Below are positions 33,041-42,267 of a stretch of 64,000 nucleotides of DNA, piece by piece (positions within the stretch are counted from its first letter, which is position 1; every line of letters starts with the position of its first letter). This DNA comes from Roseicyclus mahoneyensis (GTDB lineage Bacteria; Pseudomonadota; Alphaproteobacteria; Rhodobacterales; Rhodobacteraceae). The notes under the pieces are model-generated. The model was not told the DNA's origin, did not search any database, and was given only the letters and a program-made list of their open reading frames with translations. The stretch is from positions 1-64,000 of the forward strand of contig NZ_QGGW01000002.1 of assembly GCF_003148775.1 (NCBI RefSeq), in the 5' to 3' direction. A program made the translations under genes and the position numbers.

Positions 33041-34033
33041 ATGACCATCTACAAGACATTCGGAAAGCTTGGCGCCGCGCTTGTGCTCGGCGCAGCAATG
33101 GTAATACCCGCCCTTACCCAAGCGCAGACGCTCGAGCTGCGCATTTCGGGCGAAAACCCGATGACGGGTCTGGATCTCCAGATGGCCGAACGCTTTGCCC
33201 AGAACCTCCAGACGGCATTGGGTGATGGCTTCGCCTTCGAATTCTTTCATACGCAGGCGCTTGGCGATGAAACCGTCCATATGCAAATGATCCGCACCGG
33301 CCAGATCGATGTCTATCCGATGGGCTCGGACGCGGTGTCACTGGACAGAAGCTGGGCGATCTTTGACATGCCGTTCCTGTTCAGCGACCGCGAAACCGTC
33401 GCCCGGCTCCTCGACGGCGAGGTCGGTGAGATGCTGCGCGCCTCGATGCGGGAGTCGGCCGGGCTCGAAGTGCTGGCCTTTGGCGAGCTCGGGTTTCGCA
33501 ACATCACCAACAATGTCCGCCCGATCGTAGTTCCCTCTGACCTCGAGGGCGTCAGACTCCGCGTTCCCGGCAGCCAAGCACGTATCCTCGCCTTCACCGC
33601 GTTCGGGGCTCAGCCGATCTCGATGAACATGGGTGAACTCTACCTTGGCCTGCAGCAGGGCACGGTCGACGGTCAAGAAAATCCTCTGATCACGATCAGA
33701 AACCGGTCGTTCTTCGAAGTGCAGGACTACATGTCGCTGTCGCGCCACGTCTATTCGCCGGTGACGCTGGTCATGAACGGGGCCCGGTTCGACTCGCTCA
33801 CAGACGAACAGCGCGCCGCAGTCATTGCGGCCGCACAGGAAGCGGCGGAGTACACCCGCGGCCTCGGTGCGCAAGCCGATGCGTCTCTCCTGGAAGAGCT
33901 CGGGCAGAGCATGGAGATCAACGAGATCGATATCGAGGCTTTCCGGGCCGCTTCGGTTCCGATCTGGGAAGCCGTCGGTGACATGGCTGGCAGCGAGTTC
34001 GCCGCCCAAGTCGTGGCCGCAGCTTCGAACTGA
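33041..34033 (+). CDS. TRAP transporter substrate-binding protein (DctP family)
   Basis: The protein has 330 aa. Start at 33041 has GGGAGAGA upstream. A signal peptide (MTIYKTFGKLGAALVLGAAM, cut near TQA) leads to a DctP fold with the characteristic GLRFRVPGS-like LEGVRLRVPGSQ segment, whose arginine normally binds a carboxylate, and the GELYLGLQQGTVDGQENP motif. It should capture an organic acid in the periplasm for the DctQM membrane pair that follows. Confidence 0.93.
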   Translation: MTIYKTFGKLGAALVLGAAMVIPALTQAQTLELRISGENPMTGLDLQMAERFAQNLQTALGDGFAFEFFHTQALGDETVHMQMIRTGQIDVYPMGSDAVSLDRSWAIFDMPFLFSDRETVARLLDGEVGEMLRASMRESAGLEVLAFGELGFRNITNNVRPIVVPSDLEGVRLRVPGSQARILAFTAFGAQPISMNMGELYLGLQQGTVDGQENPLITIRNRSFFEVQDYMSLSRHVYSPVTLVMNGARFDSLTDEQRAAVIAAAQEAAEYTRGLGAQADASLLEELGQSMEINEIDIEAFRAASVPIWEAVGDMAGSEFAAQVVAAASN

Positions 34034-34107
34034 TCCCGCAAGGAATGCCGCACGCAGCGACCCACGCTTTCGCTGTGTGCGGCGTCATGTCCTCCGAGAC
34101 CAACTGA

Positions 34108-34710
34108 ATGGACCATCCAATGCAGGACCGGCTACCGGAGGGCAGCGTTCCCATCAGCGATGCCGAACTGGCGCGTCAGGTGGATGAAGCTGCCCGAGCG
34201 ACCGAATTCCAAGACCTCGACATCGGCCGGAGCCGCCTCGACCGTGCGATCAACGCTGTCGCCGAAGCGCTGGGCGTGGCCGTCCTGCTCACCATCGTGA
34301 CAGTGGTGTTCCTGAACGCACTGGGGCGATACGCGCTTGGTTTCGTCTTTATCTGGGGGGATGAGCTGGTCCTGTCACTGCTGCCCTGGTTGGGCATGCT
34401 GGGTATGTTCCTGTCGATCCGCCGGCGGCAGATCATCCGCATAGACTTCTTTGCGCAGCGCCTCGGGGCCAGGATGGAGACCGTGCTTGCGTTCGCGACA
34501 CATCTCTTCTCGGCTGCGATCTTCGTCTGGCTGGCGATCGTGTCGCTGAAGTACCTGCAATTCTTCGGCGGGGATCAGATGATCTATGTCGGTCTGCAGA
34601 AGGGTTGGTTCATGGCGGCAATGGTCGTTGGTCCCGCGATCGCCGCCGTCGCGTATCTCGGCTTGCTGGTCCAGGACTATTTCAAGCGCAACCGCTCTGA
34701 CATCGCATGA
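34108..34710 (+). CDS. TRAP transporter small membrane subunit (DctQ family)
   Basis: The protein has 200 aa. After an about 45-residue acidic head come four membrane helices (about 53-72, 80-100, 125-147, 165-190) with the family signature RRRQIIRIDFFAQRL between the second and third. It pairs with the large subunit. The start at 34108 has a weak ribosome-binding site; an ATG five codons later is an alternative. Confidence 0.9.
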   Translation: MDHPMQDRLPEGSVPISDAELARQVDEAARATEFQDLDIGRSRLDRAINAVAEALGVAVLLTIVTVVFLNALGRYALGFVFIWGDELVLSLLPWLGMLGMFLSIRRRQIIRIDFFAQRLGARMETVLAFATHLFSAAIFVWLAIVSLKYLQFFGGDQMIYVGLQKGWFMAAMVVGPAIAAVAYLGLLVQDYFKRNRSDIA

Positions 34711-34750
34711 CCGCCAGTCTCAGACGCAATCCCAACCCCGGAGTGACATC

Positions 34751-36028
34751 GTGATCATTGCCCTGCTATCGATATCGATCCTGCTGGTGTTGCTGATCCT
34801 CGGCACTCCCATGGTCGCCGCCCTGTTGTTCGCGGTCGCATTCAATTTTGTCATGAACGGTCAGTGGAGCATGATGGTGCCACAGACCATGGTCTCCGGT
34901 GTCAGTCAGTTCACCCTGATCGCCCTGCCGATGTTCGTTCTTGCCGGTACGATCATGAACGCCGGGGGCGTCTCAGGCCGTCTCTTCGATTTCGCGCGCG
35001 CTCTGGTGGGCTGGCTACGCGGTGGGCTCGCACAGGTTAACATCCTGACCAGCATGTTCTTTGGCGGGATGATCGGATCTTCCACCGCCGATCTTGCCGG
35101 ATCGGGATCCATCGTCATTCCGGCCATGAAGCGCGAGGGGTACTCCTCCGAAGTATCGGCCGCGATCAGTGCATCCTCGTCGGGGATTGGCCCGTTGATA
35201 CCGCCGTCGTCGCCGATGATCCTGTATTCCGCCGTGACCGGCACGTCGCTTGGCGCGCTGTTCATCGCGGGACTCATTCCTGGCCTCATTTTGGGCGCCA
35301 TCTTCATGGCTCTGGTGTCCTACCTTGCAATTCGGCGCAAATGGCAGCGACACGGAAGCTTTTCCACCGCCGAGATCATACGGACTGGGCGCAGGGGCAT
35401 CCTTGCATTCGGACTGCCTGCCATCATCGTGGGCGGTCTCGTGTTTGGGGTATTCACACCGTCCGAAAGCGGTGCATTCGCGGTGGTCTACGCGATTATT
35501 CTGTCCATGTTCATCTTTCGGAGCCTTAGCCTGAAGGGTCTGTACCGCGTCTTTGTGGTCGCCTTGACCATGACGGGCGAGCTTTTGGTGATCGTCAGTC
35601 TTTCCTTCGCCCTCGGGTCGAGCCTTTCCAGCGCCCATGTCCCCCAAGCTCTCGCCGAACTGATCGATCTCTTCACCTTCGGCGACAACATGTTCATGCG
35701 ACTGGCGCTTCTGATGCTGCTGGCCATTATCGCGGGGATGTTCTTGGACCCGCTGATACCGGTTCTCGTTCCGGTGATCTTGCCTACCTTGATCCTCTAC
35801 GATGTGGACCTGCTGCACTTCGGTGTTCTGATGGTCATGGCAGTCGTCATCGGCCAGCTGACACCGCCCCTTGCGATCGCACTCATCATCACGTCGAGGA
35901 TAGCGAATACTGACCAAATGCGGATCTTCGTGGCGAACCTGCCGTTCTTCGGTGCAATCTTGCTGTTCACGCTGATGCTTTTGTTGTTCCCCCAAATCGC
36001 AACCTGGTTGCCATCGCAGATGCGCTGA
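34751..36028 (+). CDS. TRAP transporter large membrane subunit (DctM family)
   Basis: The protein has 425 aa from a GTG at 34751 (CGGAG upstream), which gives the normal length; the ATG at 34586 would overlap the DctQ gene. About twelve hydrophobic segments are present, with GGMIGSSTADLAGSGSIV and SSSGIGPLIPPSSPM near the N-terminal half and TPSESGAFAVVYA in the middle, all hallmarks of DctM. It forms the sodium-coupled channel. Confidence 0.92.
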   Translation: MIIALLSISILLVLLILGTPMVAALLFAVAFNFVMNGQWSMMVPQTMVSGVSQFTLIALPMFVLAGTIMNAGGVSGRLFDFARALVGWLRGGLAQVNILTSMFFGGMIGSSTADLAGSGSIVIPAMKREGYSSEVSAAISASSSGIGPLIPPSSPMILYSAVTGTSLGALFIAGLIPGLILGAIFMALVSYLAIRRKWQRHGSFSTAEIIRTGRRGILAFGLPAIIVGGLVFGVFTPSESGAFAVVYAIILSMFIFRSLSLKGLYRVFVVALTMTGELLVIVSLSFALGSSLSSAHVPQALAELIDLFTFGDNMFMRLALLMLLAIIAGMFLDPLIPVLVPVILPTLILYDVDLLHFGVLMVMAVVIGQLTPPLAIALIITSRIANTDQMRIFVANLPFFGAILLFTLMLLLFPQIATWLPSQMR

Positions 36029-36056
36029 GACGAGCGCCGCAGGAGAGCCTTTCCGC

Positions 36057-36866
36057 ATGACCAACAGTTCAAGCTATCAAGCCAATGACGGTGCAGCGTA
36101 CGAACGCTTCATCGGACGCTGGAGCCGCAGGGTGGCGGACCGCATCGCGGAGAGTGTCACATTCGAAGGTGGTGGCCCGCTTCTCGATGTGGGATGCGGG
36201 ACAGGAAGCCTTTCCGCTGCCCTCTTGGCGCGGCACCCGTCCCGTCGGGTCGTGGGTATCGACGTCGCCGAACCCTACTTGGAATTCGCGCGCGCACGCC
36301 CTGACCTGTCCGGCGTCGAGTTGTTGAACGGAGATGCTCAGAACATCGCCTTTCCCGATAACACCTTTGATGGCGCGGGGGCCCTGATAGCTCTGAACTT
36401 CATGTCGGACCCGCTCAAGGCCGCGCAAGAGATGGCGCGCGTTGTGCGCCCCGGCGGAGTTCTCGTCGCTGCCGCTTGGGATTTCCGGGGCGGTCTCGTC
36501 TACCAGCGGCTACTTTGGGATACGGCTGCCGCGATAGACCCGGTGGCGTCCAAAACCAGGGACAAGATCTTTTCCAATCCGCTCGCCTTGCCCGACGGCA
36601 TGGCCAACCTCTGGCGGTCGGCAGGTCTTGCCAATGTGGAACGTCAGTCAGTTACCGTGCGGATGGATTTTGCAGACTGGGATGACTACTGGCAGCCGCT
36701 TTTGGGCGGACAGGGGCCGGTTGGCGGATATGTGGCAGCGCTTGAACCTGATCTTCAGGCGCGGGTCTGCGACGCGGTGCGGGCGGCATTTCTATCGGGC
36801 GATGTCGATGGTCCACGGTCGTTGACGGCGACATCCTGGGTCGTGACGGGCGAGGTGCCGGCATGA
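36057..36866 (+). CDS. SAM-dependent methyltransferase (class I)
   Basis: The protein has 269 aa. It has the Rossmann motif I LLDVGCGTGSLSAAL (about 42-56), an acidic end of strand 2 (VVGIDVAEPYL), LLNGDAQNIAFPDNTFD and motif for strand 4 ALIALNFMSDP, as in UbiE/Methyltransf_11 enzymes. The target is unknown. Overlap with the TIM-barrel gene (ATGA) places it in the catabolic operon, where a methylated substrate could be handled. Confidence 0.88.
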   Translation: MTNSSSYQANDGAAYERFIGRWSRRVADRIAESVTFEGGGPLLDVGCGTGSLSAALLARHPSRRVVGIDVAEPYLEFARARPDLSGVELLNGDAQNIAFPDNTFDGAGALIALNFMSDPLKAAQEMARVVRPGGVLVAAAWDFRGGLVYQRLLWDTAAAIDPVASKTRDKIFSNPLALPDGMANLWRSAGLANVERQSVTVRMDFADWDDYWQPLLGGQGPVGGYVAALEPDLQARVCDAVRAAFLSGDVDGPRSLTATSWVVTGEVPA

Positions 36867-37708
36867 GGGGGAATGAGGCCGCCGGTAAGCCGCTTTTCGA
36901 ACGCATCGGGATGGATGTGGGCCGTGGCCTCGCGGTCGAGGATGCGATCCGCTGGGCCGCCGCGAACGACGTGCGGTTTCTCGATGTCCAGACCGATCTG
37001 GCGCCCAATGCTATGGCCACGATGATGGCGCGCGCGCCCGCCATCCGTGAGCTGTGCGAGCAAACCGGTGTGGTTTTGGGCCTGCATACCCTGTCCGCCG
37101 TGAACGTGGCCGAAGTGTCGCCCTTTGTGACAGAGGCCGTGGATTCCTATCTGCGCGCCTATGTGGACTTGGCCAAGGCGACGGGCGCGGGCTGGGTGAT
37201 CGTGCATGCGGGCAACCATTTCACAGCCGATTACCAGATGCGGCGCGAGGCGGGGCTGGAGCGGCTCAAGCGCACGGTCGGCTATGCCGAAAGCCAGGGC
37301 GTCCTCCTGCTTTTGGAGAACACCAACCGCGAGCCCCAGCATGCCGAGGTGAATTACCTGTGCACCACGCTCGAGGAATGTCTGTGGTATTTCGACAACC
37401 TTAGGTCCGAGCATCTGGGAATGGCGTTCACCGCCAATCACGCGCATCTTTATCCCGAAGGTGTAGCGGGCTTTGTTGAGGCGCTTGATTTCACCCGTTG
37501 TCGCGAGGTCCGCTTGGCCGATTGCCACGGCACATACGAAGAGCACCTGAACCCCGGGGAAGGTTCGATGGATTTTGCGGACATGTTCCGACGGATCGAG
37601 GCCAAGGGCTTCACCGGCCATTACATGAACCAGTTCGGCAGCCTTGACGACATGTTGGAAGGGCGGCGCTATCTCGTGGATGTAGCCCGCCGGGTCGGTG
37701 TGGTCTGA
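36863..37708 (+). CDS. Sugar-phosphate isomerase/epimerase-like TIM-barrel protein
   Basis: The protein has 281 aa of the AP-endonuclease-2/xylose-isomerase-like fold. Metal ligands are suggested by VIVHAGNHF, LLLENTNREPQ (Glu), FTANHAHLYPEG (His), VRLADCHGTYEEHLNPGEG (Asp, His) and FTGHYMNQFG in place of the usual last Glu. The missing final Glu is a small oddity. It may isomerise or epimerise a sugar acid. Its last 40 bases overlap the opposing GntR gene. Confidence 0.8.
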   Translation: MRGNEAAGKPLFERIGMDVGRGLAVEDAIRWAAANDVRFLDVQTDLAPNAMATMMARAPAIRELCEQTGVVLGLHTLSAVNVAEVSPFVTEAVDSYLRAYVDLAKATGAGWVIVHAGNHFTADYQMRREAGLERLKRTVGYAESQGVLLLLENTNREPQHAEVNYLCTTLEECLWYFDNLRSEHLGMAFTANHAHLYPEGVAGFVEALDFTRCREVRLADCHGTYEEHLNPGEGSMDFADMFRRIEAKGFTGHYMNQFGSLDDMLEGRRYLVDVARRVGVV

Positions 37709-38412
37709 ACCGCGCTGTTTTCCGCTGATACGTCGTCTTGGCTGGCCTTGCTCGCGTCGAGCGACGCGATGAGAGTGGTAAAGCGCTCTCCCATCAGGGC
37801 CACATGGTCGCGCATTTCCGCCCCGGCGCTGTCGGCATCGCCCGCCGCGATCGCATCTGCGATGCGCTGGTGTTCCTGGAGCGAGGCGCGGATGCGATCG
37901 CGCGCACGCAACTGCATGCGCCGGTAGGGCTTAAGCCTTTTTTGCAGGTTGGTCGCCTGCTCCATCAGGAATTCGTTCTGGCTGGCCTGCCGTATGCGGG
38001 CGTGAAACACCTCGTTGGTGTCGTAATATTCGTTGATGTCTTTTTCGGCTGCCGCCTTGAGACACGCTTCATGCGCGGCGGTGATCTGCTCCAGCGCGTC
38101 ATCGGTTACGCGCCGCGCAGCGAGACGCGCGCACATCGACTCAAGCTCAGCCATCACATCGAACATTTCCATCAGCTGGCGCGGGCCGATCTCGACTACG
38201 ATGGCTCCGCGACGAGGCCGGAACTCGACCAGGCCATTGGCGGCCAGTTGGAGCAAGGCTTCGCGGATCGGAGTTCTGGATACGCCGAAGCGATCCGCCA
38301 GTTGAGCCTCTTCCAGCCGTTTGCCCGGTCGCAACACGCCCGTGAGGATTTCCTCTTCAAGTTCGTCGCGCAATTCATCTGACCGTTTCAAAGACCGAAA
38401 CTCCAAGGACAT
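37669..38412 (-). CDS. GntR-family regulator (FadR/FCD branch)
   Basis: The protein has 247 aa from the ATG at 38412. The N-terminal winged helix (about 10-70) includes LEEAQLADRFGVSRTPIREAL, and a C-terminal FCD domain (about 85-220) has D-x4-R and helical metal-ligand histidines (EVFHARIRQASQN, LQEHQRIADAI, EMRDHVALM). These regulators bind small carboxylates. It is divergent from malonyl-CoA decarboxylase, in the position of MatR in malonate clusters, and may also control the locus at 30.6-37.7 kb. Confidence 0.9.
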   Translation of the reverse strand: MSLEFRSLKRSDELRDELEEEILTGVLRPGKRLEEAQLADRFGVSRTPIREALLQLAANGLVEFRPRRGAIVVEIGPRQLMEMFDVMAELESMCARLAARRVTDDALEQITAAHEACLKAAAEKDINEYYDTNEVFHARIRQASQNEFLMEQATNLQKRLKPYRRMQLRARDRIRASLQEHQRIADAIAAGDADSAGAEMRDHVALMGERFTTLIASLDASKASQDDVSAENSAVQTTPTRRATSTR

Positions 38413-38477
38413 CCAGCTTTCCGGGCACATTCTATGTTGAACAAGGTACAGGTGCAAACCTCCTCTTGTGCGCAAAA

Positions 38478-38514
38478 ATGCATATTTATGCATACACAAA
38501 AATTGATTTTGTGT
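38478..38514. promoter_or_regulatory. Two adjacent inverted repeats, GntR operator candidates
   Basis: ATGCAT-ATTT-ATGCAT (38478-38493) is followed at once by ACACAAAA-ATTGA-TTTTGTGT (38494-38514), an 8-bp perfect inverted repeat. They lie between the divergent GntR and malonyl-CoA decarboxylase genes, 84-120 bases before the latter. Half sites of the form TTGTGT-GC echo the TTGTATAC site at 30581. Confidence 0.5.
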
Positions 38515-38597
38515 GCAGCATATGTCATGTTGAAAAGGCTGTGCATGACACCTCGCCGTCACATTGCGCCGGCCGCAACCCAAGAGACGAACCGGAC

Positions 38598-39908
38598 ATG
38601 AGAGCATCCAGCCTTTTCACTGATTTATTGTCCCGCGTCGCGGATGTCGGGCGGGCCCTGACCTCTAGCGATGTGGCAACTGCCAGCCTCGTCGACCAAT
38701 GTGCGGCACTTTTGGCAGGCCGAGGAGAAGCAACCGAGCTTGCCTTGGCACGCCAGATCCTCGACGGTTTCGGGCAACTCGACATGGCCGGGAAACGCGC
38801 AGTCTTCACCGATATCGTTCAGCGCTTTGGCGTCGATCAGACAGCGCTTGATCGCGCAATGACGCAGTACGCGGCGGATCGCAGCGCTGCCAACGCGCGG
38901 GCTCTCCACTTTGCCAGCGAACCCCGCAGCCAAGAGCTGATCCGGCGGCTGAACCGCGCGCCGGCGGCCACGCAGGACGTGGTCGCGATGCGCGACGCGC
39001 TGTTGACAGCGATCCGGTCCGATCCGTCGCTACGCCCGCTCGATGCGGATTTCCAGCATCTGCTTCGTTCCTGGTTCAACCGCGGCTTCCTCGAACTGCG
39101 CCGGATTGACTGGTCTACACCCGCCGAAACCCTCGAGCGCATCATCGGCTACGAGGCGGTGCATGCGATCAATGGCTGGGACGACCTGCGCGGCCGTGTG
39201 GCATCGCCCGACAGGCGGCTCTACGGGTTCTTCCATCCTGCGATGCGGGCCGATCCCGTGATTTTCGTCGAAGTGGCGCTCGATCATGAGATCCCCGCCG
39301 CCATCGGTCCCATCCTTGATGCGGGCCGGACGCCGCAGGACCCCGCGAAGATGACGACCGCGGTGTTCTACTCCATCTCGAACTGCCAGAACGGCCTGCG
39401 CGGGGTGTCCTTCGGCAACTTCCTGATCAAGCAGGTTGTTGAGGTTCTGCGCCTCGAGTTTCCGGCTTTGCGCACCTTTGTAACCTTGTCGCCCTTGCCC
39501 GGTTTGCGGCGCTGGGTCGCCGGTGAGCTCGCGAGGCCGCGCTCGGGCATGCTGACCGAGGCGCAGGTCGCGGCCGTGTCGGACCCCGCCGGGGAGGGCA
39601 CCTTGAACTCCACGCCCCCGCCTGCCGATATCGCACTCGAACTGGCAGCACGCTACCTTATGCTTGCCCGCACCGAGACCGGACACATCGTCGATCCCGT
39701 GGCGCGCTTTCACCTCGGCAACGGGGCGCGGCTCGAGCGAATCAACGCTGATGCCGACACGTCCCTCCGCGGGCAGGAGCAGTCATGGGGGGTCATGGTC
39801 AACTATCTCTATGATCTCGGCACCATAGAACGAAACCACGAGGCCTTCGCCAACAAGGGTGAACTGATCGCAGCGCCGGTTGTGCACAAGCTGGCGCGCA
39901 AACCGTGA
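38598..39908 (+). CDS. matA: Malonyl-CoA decarboxylase
   Basis: The protein has 436 aa. The N-terminal helical domain (about 1-140) leads to the GNAT-like catalytic domain with YGFFHPAMRADPVIFVEVAL, SISNCQNGLRGVSFGNFLIK, LSPLPGLRRW and FHLGNGARLERIN, where the His and Ser used in catalysis lie. It converts malonyl-CoA to acetyl-CoA and CO2. Start at 38598 has an ACGAACCGG context; the upstream ATG at 38466 lies in the operator region and is rejected. It would need a malonyl-CoA synthetase partner; only a decayed one follows. Confidence 0.92.
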   Translation: MRASSLFTDLLSRVADVGRALTSSDVATASLVDQCAALLAGRGEATELALARQILDGFGQLDMAGKRAVFTDIVQRFGVDQTALDRAMTQYAADRSAANARALHFASEPRSQELIRRLNRAPAATQDVVAMRDALLTAIRSDPSLRPLDADFQHLLRSWFNRGFLELRRIDWSTPAETLERIIGYEAVHAINGWDDLRGRVASPDRRLYGFFHPAMRADPVIFVEVALDHEIPAAIGPILDAGRTPQDPAKMTTAVFYSISNCQNGLRGVSFGNFLIKQVVEVLRLEFPALRTFVTLSPLPGLRRWVAGELARPRSGMLTEAQVAAVSDPAGEGTLNSTPPPADIALELAARYLMLARTETGHIVDPVARFHLGNGARLERINADADTSLRGQEQSWGVMVNYLYDLGTIERNHEAFANKGELIAAPVVHKLARKP

Positions 39909-39976
39909 CAGAAGGTGCGGCAGTGTCAGGCAGCAACCGTCTTTTGAAACCCCGTGCGTGGGGTCACTAGGCTGCG

Positions 39977-40228
39977 ACGACGCAGTCTGCTCTCGACGGT
40001 TTGCGCAACAGGGCGGTCACGGTCGTGCCACAGCCAGACTTCGGAAAGGAGGTGGTCGGGTCGTCGTGCGTGAGGCCAGCGCCACTTTGGAAACGATGCC
40101 AGCCGTCAGCCCCTCGCAGGCCGGCTGGCGCGCTACAAGCAGCCGATGGCGGTGTTCCTCGCTGCGGCACTGCTCTGGGACGCGATGGGCAAGGTGCTGA
40201 AGGCCGGGCCGCGCGCGAACTACGGGCA
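39977..40228 (+). pseudogene. matB: C-terminal remnant of malonyl-CoA synthetase (acyl-adenylate ligase)
   Basis: Three successive reading frames together spell the last part of an AMP-forming ligase: frame 1 ends in VVPQPDFGKEVVG (compare VPHPDFGE-VV), frame 2 gives VVVREASATLE, frame 3 gives LARYKQPMAVFLAA then DAMGKVLKAG, the A10 motif with its lysine. At least two frameshifts and loss of the first three quarters make it non-functional. Its place after malonyl-CoA decarboxylase is where matB normally lies. Confidence 0.7.
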
Positions 40229-40278
40229 GACAATGCTTCTGCCCGCTACCGGGCCTCTCTTGCCTTCGGGAAGGGCTT

Positions 40279-41755
40279 TCACAGGTCCCTAAATCCCTCC
40301 ACTTGCGACAGTGGCGGCGCACTGCGGAGCGCGCCAAGATCAGGAGGAGGCAGGTTCATCACGCTATCGGATGCGAACACCGCCGCGAGTTCGCGCGCCA
40401 CTGCGAGAACTCTGGCATCGTCATGGCGCCGTCCGACCACCTGAAGACCGAAGGGCATGCCGGCACTGTCGCGCCCGCAAGGGATCGAGACAGACGGGAA
40501 ACCCGCGATCGTGGTCGCGTATGCCATGGCAAGCCAATGATAATAGCTCTGCATCGGCTGGCCGTCGATCTGCGTCGGGTAAAGCTCACGCCAAGGACGC
40601 GGACTGATCGTGACTGCAGGGCACAGAAGGATATCAACAGTTTCGAAGAAGTCCGTCCACGCGCGAAAATAGGTTCCCTGAAGTGCAAGCACCCCCGCCA
40701 CGTCCGCGGCGGAATAGCTCAACCCCTCCTCGATATTGGCATGGACATTTGGGCCGATCTTTTGCGGGAACAGCACCTGCCGCTCGCGGTGCTGCCCGAG
40801 AAACCCTACGGCGCGCAGGACGGCGAAGATACGGTCCGCGCCGGAGCAGTCCGGCGCGCCCTCATGGAGCGGGCCAAGATATGGGCCAAGCCGGTCGATC
40901 CGGTCGCGCAAGGTGCTGCGCACAATGCCTTCGGTAGGCGCAAACCCTAAATCCTCGCTCGAGGCAAACCTGAGCGATGCGAGGTCAACCAAAGGCAGGT
41001 CTGGCGACAGGAAACCTGCCGCGGGTGACCACGGGTCTCGCGGATCATGGCGCGCCAGCACGGAAAGCAGCAGGGCGGCATCTTCAGGCGTGCGCGCCAT
41101 CGGTCCGTCGGTCGACATCGGCAGCAGGGCCATCTCGCGTTTCGGGCCCGGCACGACCCCCGGGGTCGGCCGGAAGCCCACGACGCCGCAGAAGGCGGCC
41201 GGGTTGCGCAGGCTGCCACCGAGGTCCGAGCCGGTCGCGAGGGGAGCCATTCCCGTGGCAAGCGCCACGGCGGAGCCGCCCGATGAGCCCGCGCAAGAGC
41301 GTGTGACATCATAGGGGTTTGCGGTGACGCCATAGACGCGATTTCGTGTATTTGCCCCCGCCGACCATTCAGGAACATTCGACTTACCGAGGATCAGGCC
41401 ACCGGCTGACCGCACCGCCCTGACGAGGGAGTCGTCATGTTCCGGCACGTTGTCGGCAAAGATTTCCGAGCCGTATGTCGTTGGAAGACCCGCGACATCA
41501 TTCATGTCCTTGATCGCAACCGGAAGACCATGGAGCGGGCCCAGCGTCCGCCCCCCCCATTACCGCCGCCTCCGCAGCGCGCGCCGCATCCCGCAGCTGG
41601 TCGAAATCATTTGCTACGATCGCGTTTACAGCATGATCCAAGGATTCGACCCGCGAGATACAAGCGTCGGCGAGCTCTACCGGAGACAATTGACGCCGGG
41701 CAATCAAGCGGCGCGCCTCCGTGGCGGTCAGGTCAGCTGCGTCGCTCAATTCCAC
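40279..41755 (-). pseudogene. Amidase-signature hydrolase, frameshifted in a G tract
   Basis: A GTG start at 41755 with CAGGAGA upstream opens the first 70 codons in one frame. After a run of eight G (about 41551-41558 on the plus strand, written as C) the protein continues in another frame down to 40279. Joined, it is a complete amidase-signature enzyme of about 490 aa: Lys in VAIKDMND, cis-Ser in GSSGGSAVAL and nucleophile Ser in TGSDLGGSLRNPAAF. It would hydrolyse a carboxamide. The shift may be a true mutation, a phase-variable tract or a sequencing error. Confidence 0.85.
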
Positions 41756-42136
41756 TCTCCTGTTTTGTCAAAGGCTTCGCTTGCCATCCGATGCCCTTTC
41801 GTAGCCGCGCCTTGCCGCGCGTGCCAGTGGAGGAGGGTGCAAACCATGCAAGGCGCGAAAGACCTTTCGGCGCTTTGATCACTCAAAACTGGGCCGTTTG
41901 GCGCTGGCGTTTTCCGCGGAATCTGCTGTTGGCCGGGAGAGGAGCGCAATAACCCGAGGCAATCGCAATACAATCGGCGCTTTTCGGCGGAAAATGGGCC
42001 GTGGTTCACCCTTCCTCAACATGCCCTGCCACCGAAGTGGCATGATCCCGCTCGCATCCAGGCGATCGCGGGCACATTGGGACCATCACAAACGCGCCCT
42101 TGGCGGCGTGTTTACAGAACAGTTGTACCAAAATGC
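41756..42136. other. Intergenic region with a small hairpin
   Basis: No convincing gene. TGCCAC-CGAA-GTGGCA (42027-42042) is a perfect 6-bp hairpin with a GNRA-like tetraloop; no T-run follows. The region lies between the amidase start and the 3' end of the tRNA gene on the same strand. Confidence 0.45.
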
Positions 42137-42213
42137 TGGTAGCGGAGGAGGGACTCGAACCCCCGACACGCGGATTATGATTCCGCTGCTCTAACCAACT
42201 GAGCTACTCCGCC
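42137..42213 (-). tRNA. tRNA-Met (anticodon CAU)
   Basis: Minus-strand sequence starts GGCGGAGTAGCTCAGTTGGT and ends CTCCGCTA-CCA, with the CCA encoded. The acceptor arm GGCGGAG/CTCCGCT pairs, the D arm has AGCTCAGTTGG, the anticodon stem GCGGA/TCCGC encloses ATCATAA with CAT at 42177-42179, and the T arm has GGTTCGAGTCC. It looks like the elongator tRNA-Met; a lysidine-modified tRNA-Ile(CAU) is less likely given the stem sequences. Confidence 0.95.
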
Positions 42214-42267
42214 AAGCCGAGGCGGAGGTATGACAGGCGCACCTGTCCGTCAACCTCAAAATCATGG

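Noticed and set aside
33041-36028. TRAP transporter as the malonate carrier MatPQM
   Set aside because: It lies in a separate transcription unit with aminotransferase and enolase-type enzymes and is not next to the malonyl-CoA genes, so a malonate role is not supported by sequence alone.
42137-42213. tRNA-Met as an integration site for an island
   Set aside because: No integrase is adjacent, and I saw no duplicated 3' tRNA end nearby. The recombinase at 5735 is 36 kb away.
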